Source: DATIHQ01 sp035480535
GTDB taxonomy: Bacteria; Chlamydiota; Chlamydiia; Chlamydiales; SM23-39
Reading direction: 5' to 3'
DNA length: 14,409 nucleotides
Assembly (NCBI GenBank): GCA_035480535.1
Contig: DATIHQ010000119.1
Span: 1-14,409 of the forward strand
Below the pieces are notes generated by a model. The model made no database searches and had not been told where the DNA came from. It worked only from the letters and a program-made list of their open reading frames with translations. The position numbers were made by a program, and so were the translations under genes. This document shows, piece after piece, positions 7,932-14,409 of this stretch (positions within the stretch are counted from its first letter, which is position 1; every line of letters begins with the position of its first letter).

Positions 7932-8651
7932 ATGACAATACAATCTTCTCCTTCCCAACTCGTTGCCGACTATACCAGTTCCTGGATTGGGATTCTCCGA
8001 ACGACGCAGGCGACGCAAGAACTTTGCCGCATTGCCAATGAAGGGAGAAGATTAGCCAATAAGGCTCCTTTAGACAATCTATCCAAAGCATGTTCTGCCT
8101 TAGATGGGGGCGTGTCCGCCCTCATGCTCTGCGGAATTCCTTCAGCTGCGAAAACGGCAGTGGAATCGATCTCCGATCTAAATAAGAGGAAGGATCACCC
8201 AGGATCTGGCCAACGGGCCATCAAAGCTTTCCATGATGTATCCGATGTGGCATCGATGTGTTCCTATACGGGAGTGCTATTTTCCCGCCTGCCCATTTTC
8301 AAGACGCTGGCGGCTCTCTTCGATGTGACCACAGATGGAACCGAGATACAAATGTATGGGAGAAAATATTTGCGATCTAAGCACCTGCAGAAAAAAGCCG
8401 ATCTTGAAGATGTAAAGGGAATTAAACACGAAAAGACGTTTAATTTACTGAAGTTAATGCGAGCGGTGGCAGCGACCTTTGCAGGAGTTTTGGGTCTGAT
8501 CGCAATCGCCACGGGGATGGCGCTCCTCCCCACCCTTGCCTTTGCCATCGTCTCCTTAGCTGCCGTCGCATTGGATATGACAAGCCATTTTTACAAGGCC
8601 TCTCATCCAAAACAGCTGGTCGATCACTCTGTTGTGCCCTTAACAGGTTAG
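7932..8651 (+). CDS. Inc-like hypothetical membrane protein, 239 aa
   Basis: No named family recognised. About 175 mostly polar residues lead to two closely spaced hydrophobic helices (about 178-196 and 198-216) separated by a tight Leu-Pro turn, then a short polar tail. Such a bilobed hydrophobic hairpin is the hallmark of chlamydial inclusion-membrane (Inc) proteins, although Incs often carry it nearer the N-terminus. Weaker hydrophobic stretches occur at 58-72 and 108-130. There is no cleavable signal peptide; the N-terminus (MTIQSSPSQL) is Ser/Gln-rich and compatible with type III export. The start has AAAAAGG upstream and the shared leader element. It is divergent from tpsB. Type III secretion and inclusion location are inference; an ordinary inner-membrane protein is the alternative. 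Confidence 0.75.
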   Translation: MTIQSSPSQLVADYTSSWIGILRTTQATQELCRIANEGRRLANKAPLDNLSKACSALDGGVSALMLCGIPSAAKTAVESISDLNKRKDHPGSGQRAIKAFHDVSDVASMCSYTGVLFSRLPIFKTLAALFDVTTDGTEIQMYGRKYLRSKHLQKKADLEDVKGIKHEKTFNLLKLMRAVAATFAGVLGLIAIATGMALLPTLAFAIVSLAAVALDMTSHFYKASHPKQLVDHSVVPLTG

Positions 8652-8764
8652 ATAGTCCCTTACGCCGCGAGGGTCTTTTGCGATTTTTGTCTCTCCGTAG
8701 TTTACACTCTTATGGCGTAGTGCTCACCAAACCTCGGATCCGAGCGATTTCCTGCTGCAGTTCT

Positions 8765-9673
8765 TTAGTTAGCAGATACTCGAACTGCATGGGTAGGGAT
8801 CCAGCTGTGCCTGCAGATGTGGTAGGCGATTTCGAAGTTCGCGGGCTCGCGGATCACCAATTGGAGCTCATCAAAATGATCCGGATGGGCGTGCGCATAA
8901 GCTTCACAAGCTTTCATAAACGCAGCGCTCAGTAGGACGATTGAGGAATTGCCCCAGCAAGGTTCTTGTGCACGGATGGGAGTCATGGCGATCCGTTTGA
9001 GACCCTGTTGATGAGCTAATTCCAGACACCTGAGATAGATATTTTTCTGATCGGTTCTCAATGAATTTTTCCATTGATCGCCTTGCTGAACAACAGGACC
9101 CACGGCATGAATGACATGGCGGATAGGGGGAGGCAATTGGCCTGCTCCGGTGATTTTCGCATCTCCGATTTTACAGCGAACGCCAGGTTCTATTTCTGGA
9201 AGAGCTAAACATTCGTCGCGGAGGGCGGGGCCGGCAGCTGCGTGAATGGCGCCGCAGGAACTTCGGGCCCAAGAATCCCATCCATTTGTGTCGGCAAGCG
9301 CCGGACTGCTGGCGGAGAGGACGATCGCATCGACATTTTGACGGGTAATGTCCCCTTCAATTAGGGAGAGTTTTGTGGTGCCTACCCGAAGGTCATATCG
9401 GTCTGGAAGGGGCTTGGGTGGCTCGGGGGGAGGCGGGGTGGGGGGAGGAGTGGGCCTGTGTTTAGATACGAAATGTTTGATGGCGAGGAGCGGGAGGCAG
9501 AGAATTGTTTCCAAAATAAAGGTTGTCAGGACGAGGAGGGCCAAGAGGGCTACTTTCCCCACTTTTATGGCTGTGGCGAGGCAGGTATGGGTTGGCTGGA
9601 GCCGGATGCCAGAGAGGAGGCGCCGGACGCCGTCAAAAGGTTGATAGGTATCGAGGGATAGGGGCCTGGTCAT
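8765..9673 (-). CDS. Membrane-anchored macro-domain protein, 302 aa
   Basis: Macro domains bind ADP-ribose or its derivatives and many hydrolyse ADP-ribosyl or O-acetyl-ADP-ribose links. From the chosen start: a 40-residue basic N-terminus, a hydrophobic segment (about 41-65, possibly a hairpin around Glu55), a Pro-rich linker (73-90), and a macro fold (about 95-285). The fold shows EGDIT (106-110), DAIV (115-118), GAIHAAAGPALRDEC (141-155) and HVIHAVGP (186-193). The family NAAN motif after DAIV reads LSAS here, losing both Asn, and the Gly-rich loop is replaced by a Trp-containing insert (127-139), so catalysis may be altered or lost. Start: ATG at 9673 has a strong AGGAG (9679-9683) six nt away; an in-frame ATG at 9706 has none and overlaps the der promoter. 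It is divergent from der. A host-facing anti-ADP-ribosylation role is speculation; the domain call is firm. Confidence 0.88.
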   Translation of the reverse strand: MTRPLSLDTYQPFDGVRRLLSGIRLQPTHTCLATAIKVGKVALLALLVLTTFILETILCLPLLAIKHFVSKHRPTPPPTPPPPEPPKPLPDRYDLRVGTTKLSLIEGDITRQNVDAIVLSASSPALADTNGWDSWARSSCGAIHAAAGPALRDECLALPEIEPGVRCKIGDAKITGAGQLPPPIRHVIHAVGPVVQQGDQWKNSLRTDQKNIYLRCLELAHQQGLKRIAMTPIRAQEPCWGNSSIVLLSAAFMKACEAYAHAHPDHFDELQLVIREPANFEIAYHICRHSWIPTHAVRVSAN

Positions 9674-9698
9674 TTGTTCTCCTGAAAAGAAGCGGGGG

Positions 9699-9704
9699 AT
9701 TATC
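9699..9704 (-). promoter_or_regulatory. Candidate -10 box of the macro-domain gene
   Basis: On the minus strand GATAAT (9704-9699) has a poor TGGATC (9728-9723) 18 nt upstream. It would start transcription near 9692, about 20 nt before the ATG at 9673. It overlaps the der promoter, so the two may compete. Confidence 0.3.
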
Positions 9705-9705
9705 A

Positions 9706-9734
9706 TTGAATCCCATCTTTAGATCCAGTATGAT
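9706..9734 (+). promoter_or_regulatory. Promoter of der
   Basis: TTGAAT (9706-9711), 17-nt spacer, TATGAT (9729-9734): a near-consensus sigma70/sigma66 promoter. Transcription would begin near 9741, giving a leader of about 15 nt before the ATG at 9756, which has no evident Shine-Dalgarno site. Confidence 0.55.
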
Positions 9735-9755
9735 CTTTCTCAAAAATAAAATTTT

Positions 9756-11090
9756 ATGCTCCCAAAGATTGCTTTAGTGGGCCGCCCCAATGTGGGGAAA
9801 TCGGCCCTGTTTAACCGGATTTGCCAAAAGAGGATCTCCATTGTCGATGAACAGGAGGGGATCACGCGCGACCGCTTGTACGCGGAAACGGAACTATTTG
9901 GCCGAAAATTTATCTTGATAGACACGGGGGGCATCGACTTCTCCGGGACGATCCCATTCCATGAAGAAGTGAAGATGCAGGCCGAAATCGCCATTGAGGA
10001 AGCCGATGTAATACTTTTAGTCGTGGATGGGCAGATTGGGCCAAACCCGCTCGATGAAGAGGTGGCGAAGAAGCTGCTGAAATCAAAGAAGCCGGTTGTC
10101 GTGGCGGTGAATAAAATCGATCAGATGAGCGAAGAGGTGAAGATCCACGCGTTTCACTCGCTGGCTCTAAGAGATTTGATGGCCGTGTCTGCGATGCAGG
10201 GGTATCAGATTGTCGAATTGTTGGAGAAAGCCCTTTCTTATATTCCGGTTGTGGAAGAAGAGGAAGTGGTTTTAGGCGGGATCAAGGTGGCGATTGTGGG
10301 ACGCCCCAATGTGGGAAAATCGACGCTGCTCAATGAGCTTTTAGATGAAGAGCGCTCGATTGTCAGCCCGATTGCAGGGACGACGCGCGATGCGATCGAT
10401 GTGCCGATTGTGCATGAGGGGCAAGATTACCTTTTGATCGACACGGCGGGCATCCGGCGGAAAAAAGCAGAGAAAGAAGTGGTCGATAAATTTGCCGCGA
10501 TGCGGACGGAAGAGGCGATCGACCGATGCGATGTGTGCGTCCTGGTTCTCGATTCTTTTGAGGGATTTACGACGCAAGAAAAGCGGATCGCCGCAGAAAT
10601 CGAGGCAAAGGGAAGAAGCTGCATTCTCGTCTTTAATAAATGGGATCTAATGCACAATTTCAAGATGGAGCATGCGCTTCGGGGCGTGCGGGAGGAAATT
10701 CCCTTCTTAAATCATTGCCCAACTCTTTTTATTTCAGCGACTAAAGGGCGAAATTTAAATCAGATTTTCCCCGCCATTAAGGCAGTCTATGCGGAAAGGC
10801 AAAAGCGGATCACCACGGGAGGGCTGAATAAGTTCATCGAAGGGTGTCTGCAAAAATACCACCCCCCTCTCATCATCGGCAAGCGCTTAAGGATCTACTA
10901 CATGACGCAGGTAGAGGTCAATCCGCCTAAGTTTGTTCTCTTTGTCAATAACCCCACCCTGATGACCGAATCTTACCGAAAGTATCTCGTCAATCAGTTC
11001 CGGGAGATCTATAGCTTTAGCGGCTGCCCGCTCATCCTGGAATTGCGCGGCAAAGCTCCACCTGCGGCAGCTGAACCGCGACTCCTCTAG
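9756..11090 (+). CDS. der: Ribosome-assembly GTPase Der (EngA)
   Basis: Essential tandem-GTPase that binds the 50S subunit and helps its late assembly. The 444-residue length is typical. G domain 1 has GRPNVGKS (9-16), DTGG (56-59) and NKID (119-122); an acidic linker (165-171, EEEEV) follows. G domain 2 has GRPNVGKS (182-189), DTAG (229-232) and NKWD (294-297). A KH-like C-terminal domain follows (about 350-430). All G1, G3 and G4 boxes are intact in both domains. The C-terminal tail (PPAAAEPRLL) is short and not strongly basic. In Chlamydia trachomatis der lies only a few genes from a SNF2 helicase gene (recalled, not checked), and the two are again near each other here. The SulP gene follows after 50 nt on the same strand and may be co-transcribed; eight T residues directly follow the stop but no good hairpin precedes them. 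Confidence 0.97.
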   Translation: MLPKIALVGRPNVGKSALFNRICQKRISIVDEQEGITRDRLYAETELFGRKFILIDTGGIDFSGTIPFHEEVKMQAEIAIEEADVILLVVDGQIGPNPLDEEVAKKLLKSKKPVVVAVNKIDQMSEEVKIHAFHSLALRDLMAVSAMQGYQIVELLEKALSYIPVVEEEEVVLGGIKVAIVGRPNVGKSTLLNELLDEERSIVSPIAGTTRDAIDVPIVHEGQDYLLIDTAGIRRKKAEKEVVDKFAAMRTEEAIDRCDVCVLVLDSFEGFTTQEKRIAAEIEAKGRSCILVFNKWDLMHNFKMEHALRGVREEIPFLNHCPTLFISATKGRNLNQIFPAIKAVYAERQKRITTGGLNKFIEGCLQKYHPPLIIGKRLRIYYMTQVEVNPPKFVLFVNNPTLMTESYRKYLVNQFREIYSFSGCPLILELRGKAPPAAAEPRLL

Positions 11091-11140
11091 TTTTTTTTGG
11101 TTGATCTCTCTAGATTGAAGATAGGAGCTGAACTAGACCT

Positions 11141-12901
11141 ATGCGCGTTCCCCCTCCCCAGCCGCTGACGATGACCCCTTTTTTAGAAGAGTGGAGAAGC
11201 TATCGCTTCTCATTTTTGCGCTATGATTGCATGGCGGCGCTCGCAGTCGCGCTGATGACGATTCCCCAATCGATCGCCTATTCGCTGCTGGCGGGTCTGC
11301 CCCCCACCGCGGGGCTTTTCTCCGCTATTTTTGGCACGATCTTTGTCGCCGCTTTCGGCTCTTCGCGCCAATTGATTTCGGGACCGAGCACAGGGACTGC
11401 GATTTTGATTCAAACGGCGGTTGCCGATACGGTAGTCAATCATTTTGGAGGGATTCAAGGCCCTGAGCGGGAGGCTTTGGTTTTCCATATTCTCACGCAA
11501 ATTGTCCTTTTGATGGGATTGATTCAAATCGGCGCGGCCTTTTTCAATGTGAGCAAGCTGCTGCAGTTTGTGAGCCGCCCCGTCATTTTGGGATATTTTG
11601 CCGGAATTATCGTCGCCATTGTCGTGACACAGCTCTTTTATTTTACAGGATTGCAGTCAAGGGTTGGCGCCGAATCGATTCTATTGCAGGGATATGACTT
11701 TGCTACCCAAGTGATCCAGATCAATCCCTATACGCTGCTTGTGGGAGTCGTTAGTTTAGGAGTGCTCCTTTTCTTTCGAAAAGTATTGAAAAATTGGCCC
11801 GACGCTCTTCTCATGTTGATTGTAGCTGCAGTTCTAGCGAGCGCGCTAAATCACTGGCTGGGAAATTCTGTGGTGACTCGATTAGGCGATTTTGAGGCGA
11901 TCCAAAATCCGGTGCCTGCTCTCACCTTGCCGCTCATCGACCTATCGATCCTCAATAAGGTTTTCCCCGAAGCTTTGGCGATTTCTCTTTTAGCCATTCT
12001 CGAAGTCTTTTCCCTCTCGCGCAATTTCGCGGCGAAGACAGGTGAGCAATCCCAAGTGAATCAAGATGTATTTAGCTTAGGGCTCGGCAATGTTCTTCTC
12101 TCCTTTATTTCAGGATCTTTGCCCTGTTCCGGAAGCTCTACCCGCACCTCTCTCAACTTCCGCATGCAGGCCAAAACCCGCCTCGCCGCGATCCTTAGCG
12201 GCGTCATTACTGGAATCATCGTTTTCTTTGCCTGGCCCCTTGTGCAGCACATTCCCCTTGCCGCGCTCGCCGCTCTCCTGATGGCGACCGTGCCCACTCT
12301 CATGAACTGGGACGAGATCAAGCTCTGTTTTAAAGCCACAAGGCAAGATGCCTGGGTCTTCATCATCACTTTTCTCTCTTGCCTGATCTTTACCCTCGAC
12401 GTCGCCTTTTTCATCGGCATCGTTCTCTCCATTGCCACCTATCTCAAGAAATCGTCCATGCCGACTCTCGTGGAATACGCCTTTAATTCAAAAGGGCGCC
12501 TGATGATCGTCAGCCCGAAAGAAGATGTACACCGCAAAGTCCGCATCATCGGCATTGGCGGCGAGCTCTACTTCGCCTCGGCCGATGTGTTTCAAAGTGC
12601 CTTGCAATCCATTGCCGAAGATCGCAATGTGCAAGCCATTGTCCTTCGCCTCAATAATGTGCATCACATGGATGCTTCCATGTGCCTCGCCATCCAGCAC
12701 CTCTATGAGTCCCTCTCCACTTCAAGCCGCTACCTTGTCATCAGCGGCCTCACCGAAGAAGTCTGGCACGTCTTCCACCGCGCCGGCCTCGTCAAACAAA
12801 TCGGCCTCGACAATCTCTACTTCACCGACGAAAGCAACCCCCAATTCTCCACCTGGAAAGCCTGCCTCCGCGCCCAAGAGCTCATCCATCGTCGAGAATA
12901 A
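11141..12901 (+). CDS. SulP (SLC26-family) anion transporter with STAS domain
   Basis: Inner-membrane anion permease. The N-terminal 440 or so residues hold many hydrophobic helices of the 7+7 inverted-repeat fold, with the family signature PQSIAYSLLAGLPPTAGLF (42-60) and SSRQLISGPSTGTA (74-87) of the substrate-binding half-helix region. A cytoplasmic STAS domain (about 465-575) closes the protein and contains HMDAS; D511-A-S513 corresponds to the conserved Asp-x-Ser site of STAS/anti-anti-sigma domains. Length 586 is normal. Substrate cannot be read from sequence: sulfate, bicarbonate or a dicarboxylate are all possible. The ATG at 11141 follows an in-frame TGA 12 nt upstream; AGGAG is present but 13 nt away, so ATG 11171 remains an alternative start. 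It lies 50 nt after der on the same strand. Confidence 0.93.
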   Translation: MRVPPPQPLTMTPFLEEWRSYRFSFLRYDCMAALAVALMTIPQSIAYSLLAGLPPTAGLFSAIFGTIFVAAFGSSRQLISGPSTGTAILIQTAVADTVVNHFGGIQGPEREALVFHILTQIVLLMGLIQIGAAFFNVSKLLQFVSRPVILGYFAGIIVAIVVTQLFYFTGLQSRVGAESILLQGYDFATQVIQINPYTLLVGVVSLGVLLFFRKVLKNWPDALLMLIVAAVLASALNHWLGNSVVTRLGDFEAIQNPVPALTLPLIDLSILNKVFPEALAISLLAILEVFSLSRNFAAKTGEQSQVNQDVFSLGLGNVLLSFISGSLPCSGSSTRTSLNFRMQAKTRLAAILSGVITGIIVFFAWPLVQHIPLAALAALLMATVPTLMNWDEIKLCFKATRQDAWVFIITFLSCLIFTLDVAFFIGIVLSIATYLKKSSMPTLVEYAFNSKGRLMIVSPKEDVHRKVRIIGIGGELYFASADVFQSALQSIAEDRNVQAIVLRLNNVHHMDASMCLAIQHLYESLSTSSRYLVISGLTEEVWHVFHRAGLVKQIGLDNLYFTDESNPQFSTWKACLRAQELIHRRE

Positions 12902-12911
12902 AAAAATATTT

Positions 12912-12945
12912 AAGAAAATGTGACTTTGCCTTAAACTATTTTCTT
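12912..12945. repeat. 8-bp inverted repeat before the duplicated-domain gene
   Basis: AAGAAAAT (12912-12919) is the exact reverse complement of ATTTTCTT (12938-12945), with 18 nt between. TTGCCT (12926-12931) within the spacer could be a -35 box, with AATAAC (12949-12954) 17 nt on. It may be an operator, a weak terminator for the SulP gene, or chance in AT-rich DNA. Confidence 0.3.
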
Positions 12946-12964
12946 CAAAATAACTGAGGGCGAA

Positions 12965-13681
12965 GTGGGACATTTCATCAAGTTTGTACTGTGCGCTGTT
13001 TGCTTTTTTTCGAGTGCTTTTGCAAATGCGCCGCTGACCCTTTTTTCAATCGACACTTCTCAAAGGGGAAGTGAAATCGTCAATATCGTCAAAGTCCTCA
13101 CAGCTCCTCCGTTTAATTCAGCCACATCGGAACTAGCGATTCAAACAACGACCAATTTCATCTATGCCCCTTATGTCGTGAATGCACTGATCCCCTATGT
13201 TCGAAGCATCACTCCAGGCCCCAATAACACCCTTTTCATCGTCAATTATTTTCCCAAAAATGCCCCTTCGCTGCAGGCTGTCGTTGTTCCAGTTGAACAA
13301 ATTGTAGAAGTGGTTTATTCAACCCAGACGATCCCTACCACGGGGTTTACCTCAACGTGGGGAACTGGGGTCCTTCCCCTCATCACTGTGGATCCCGTTC
13401 TCCGAGCGCAAGATATCTTTTTTGTCGTGTCGACTCTTCTCACTTCGCCGACGTATCAAACAGGGGTATCTAAAGTCACTATTGTGACAACGACAAATGG
13501 GCCTTATTACCCCGCGATTCCAAATGGAATCATCACAAATGTCATCAGCGTCTCTCTTTTAGCGAACAATAGCAGTTATTTACAGATCAAGATTATCACG
13601 TCGCAGGGGGCCGTAAACGGAACCTACATCATCCCCGCCGAGCAGATCCAACAAATCGTCTTCTACCCGAGAGGCTACTAA
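12965..13681 (+). CDS. Secreted protein with a tandem-duplicated domain, 238 aa
   Basis: No family recognised. The start is GTG, supported by TGAGGG four nt upstream. A signal peptide (1-20, hydrophobic core FVLCAVCFF, likely cut after AFA) sends the protein to the periplasm or beyond; Cys10 and Cys13 lie in the signal core and there is no proper lipobox. The mature part is two copies of a beta-rich domain of about 95 residues, A (23-119) and B (137-234), 114-115 residues apart. Paired landmarks are AIQTTTN with TIVTTTN and VPVEQIVEVVYS with IPAEQIQQIVFY. Mature sequence has no Cys and is rich in Thr, Val, Ile and Asn. The repeats have diverged strongly, so the duplication is old. Possible roles are envelope subunit or binding protein; this is open. 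Its stop abuts the stop of the next gene on the other strand with no gap. Confidence 0.8.
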   Translation: MGHFIKFVLCAVCFFSSAFANAPLTLFSIDTSQRGSEIVNIVKVLTAPPFNSATSELAIQTTTNFIYAPYVVNALIPYVRSITPGPNNTLFIVNYFPKNAPSLQAVVVPVEQIVEVVYSTQTIPTTGFTSTWGTGVLPLITVDPVLRAQDIFFVVSTLLTSPTYQTGVSKVTIVTTTNGPYYPAIPNGIITNVISVSLLANNSSYLQIKIITSQGAVNGTYIIPAEQIQQIVFYPRGY

Positions 13682-13912
13682 CTACCAGAATCTTGAGTTG
13701 AGAAATGATTTTAAGTATAGAACATAGCTGATGATAAATAAATAGGTGCCAAAAACAAAACACCCGATAGAACAAATTAAACGCCAGCTTTTTTGAGATG
13801 CTTTCCAGGATGAATAAGTTTGAATTGCAACAGCCGCTAACCAGGAGGCTAGAAAGAGCAATATCAAGGGGCTTACTCGGACAAATTCTTTGATTAAAGT
13901 CTCTTTTATCAT
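13682..13912 (-). CDS. Small two-helix membrane protein, 76 aa (paralogue 2 of pair)
   Basis: Unrecognised. Two hydrophobic helices (about 13-32 and 46-67) enclose a short basic loop with SWK (35-37). The start ATG overlaps the stop of the preceding gene by 4 nt (ATGA, 13909-13912), so translation is probably coupled; it has no ribosome-binding site of its own. It resembles the upstream product: Trp, Lys, Lys, Leu, Ser, Ile, Tyr and Phe fall at the same spacing from the loop through helix 2. Confidence 0.65.
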   Translation of the reverse strand: MIKETLIKEFVRVSPLILLFLASWLAAVAIQTYSSWKASQKSWRLICSIGCFVFGTYLFIISYVLYLKSFLNSRFW

Positions 13913-14109
13913 AACGCGGTCACGAATAGGGCACTAAATATGTAAAATGACAACATGCAGAGAAAAATCGAAGAGGCTAAATATACAATTTTTCTATTCT
14001 TTTTCCATGTGGCAAAAAGCTTAATTCCCCTGCTCGCAATAAATACCGATAAGATGAATCCGAGAATAGCAGCAACCACGAACATCAAGAATAAAGTCTG
14101 ATCTTCCAT
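13909..14109 (-). CDS. Small two-helix membrane protein, 66 aa (paralogue 1 of pair)
   Basis: Unrecognised. Helices at about 6-26 and 41-65 flank a basic loop (TWKKNRK, 34-40), which the positive-inside rule places in the cytoplasm with both ends outside. It is the first gene of a two-gene unit with the 76-residue paralogue. Only a weak purine run precedes the ATG. Overlapping small membrane paralogues can act together as a hetero-oligomer (holin pairs and small multidrug pumps are precedents for the arrangement), but neither family is recognisable here. Confidence 0.65.
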   Translation of the reverse strand: MEDQTLFLMFVVAAILGFILSVFIASRGIKLFATWKKNRKIVYLASSIFLCMLSFYIFSALFVTAL

Positions 14110-14149
14110 AAGCGACCCATTTTATTCCCCAGAAGAAATATGTTCAAAC

Positions 14150-14409
14150 CTAATAGTATTTATCGGTTTTGGCGGGGTCGAATTTGAAGATGCGGCCATC
14201 GATTTCGATGGTGCGGTAGACCCACTCCTCGCTGTTTTCGCGCAGGAGGCGGTCGCAACCCATAATGAAGCCTTTGAGAAAGCCGTAGCGCTGCATGGCA
14301 AGCTGCATGTAGCGGGAGGAAGTGGGGCGGAAATGGCTGCGCGGGCCATCGACGGGTGAAATCACCTCCTGATGAAACCGAATGATCCTATCCGCCACCC
14401 GACTCGCAA
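14150..14409 (-). CDS. YidD-like protein lacking the family cysteines (cut by right edge)
   Basis: YidD (old DUF37) is a small membrane-associated protein that aids YidC-dependent membrane insertion. The frame is open to the right edge; GTG at 14398 is one possible start but the N-terminus may lie beyond. From that GTG, IIRFHQEVISPVDGP (5-19) matches the family RxYQxxISPxxGP, HFRPTSSRY (22-30) matches RFxPTCSxY, and YGFLKG (38-43) and DRLLR (49-53) match YGxxKG and xRLLR. The conserved Cys of CRF, PTCS and LLRC are Ser, Ser and Glu here. The C-terminal tail is also not the usual HPxxxGGxDPVP but a short acidic and aromatic extension ending DKYY. It is either a diverged paralogue with a new task or a relaxed copy. 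It lies 40 nt upstream of the small membrane-protein pair on the same strand. Confidence 0.75.
   Translation of the reverse strand, partial: ASRVADRIIRFHQEVISPVDGPRSHFRPTSSRYMQLAMQRYGFLKGFIMGCDRLLRENSEEWVYRTIEIDGRIFKFDPAKTDKYY

Noticed and set aside
8652..8764. Terminator or small RNA between the Inc-like and macro genes
   Set aside because: Only short dyads are visible (CCCT/AGGG at 8658-8674, CTCGGATCCGAG near 8735, TACGCC/GGCGTA), none followed by a T run; nothing supports an RNA gene.
9420..9455. G-rich tract in the macro-domain gene as a repeat or G-quadruplex element
   Set aside because: It is the complement of the codons for the Pro-rich linker, which explains it adequately.
9674..9706. 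Longer N-terminus for the macro-domain protein from the ATG at 9706
   Set aside because: It has no ribosome-binding site, would overlap the der promoter, and the ATG at 9673 has a strong AGGAG at ideal distance.
11064..11098. Possible terminator after der (GCGG...CCGC hairpin and T8)
   Set aside because: The stem is only 4 bp, lies inside the coding end, and is 11 nt away from the T run, so it is not a convincing intrinsic terminator.

Overview
The window (about 14.4 kb, moderate GC) looks like chromosome from a chlamydia-like intracellular bacterium (environmental Chlamydiae: Waddlia, Parachlamydia, Simkania or Criblamydia type). This is an inference. It rests on the company of Der GTPase, a SNF2 helicase and a SulP permease with small proteins that carry paired hydrophobic helices of the inclusion-membrane type, on weak Shine-Dalgarno sites, and on many cysteines in exported parts of envelope proteins. 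No rRNA, tRNA, CRISPR array, transposase or phage gene was seen. Gene density is very high and no stretch over 300 bases lacks a gene.

Layout. (1) 2-2317 (+): C-terminal part of a SNF2 helicase that runs off the left edge. (2) 2370-3140 (+): an AT-rich orphan gene of unknown function, ending inside the tail of the next operon. (3) 7803-3133 (-): a two-partner secretion operon, tpsB (outer-membrane transporter with POTRA domains) followed after 39 nt by tpsA (secreted beta-helix exoprotein with a TPS domain). (4) 7932-8651 (+): a protein with a paired hydrophobic hairpin like chlamydial Inc proteins, divergent from tpsB. (5) 9673-8765 (-): a membrane-anchored macro (ADP-ribose-binding) domain protein lacking the usual Asn residues. 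(6) 9756-11090 (+): der, with a good promoter; then 11141-12901 (+): a SulP/STAS anion transporter. (7) 12965-13681 (+): a secreted protein made of two copies of one roughly 95-residue domain. (8) 14109-13682 (-): two overlapping, paralogous two-helix membrane proteins. (9) 14409-14150 (-): a YidD-like protein without the family cysteines, cut by the right edge.

How it fits together. Housekeeping genes (SNF2 helicase, der, SulP) flank an accessory surface/host-interaction block at 2.3-9.7 kb. TpsB should move TpsA across the outer membrane. The Inc-like protein, the orphan at 2370 and the macro-domain protein are candidate host-directed proteins, though no secretion signal can be proved from sequence. 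The strongest hidden signal is a 27-bp element, identical at 23 positions without gaps, placed 3-4 nt before the start codons of the genes at 2370 and 7932, 5.5 kb apart. It suggests that these two unrelated genes share a promoter/leader and possibly a regulon.
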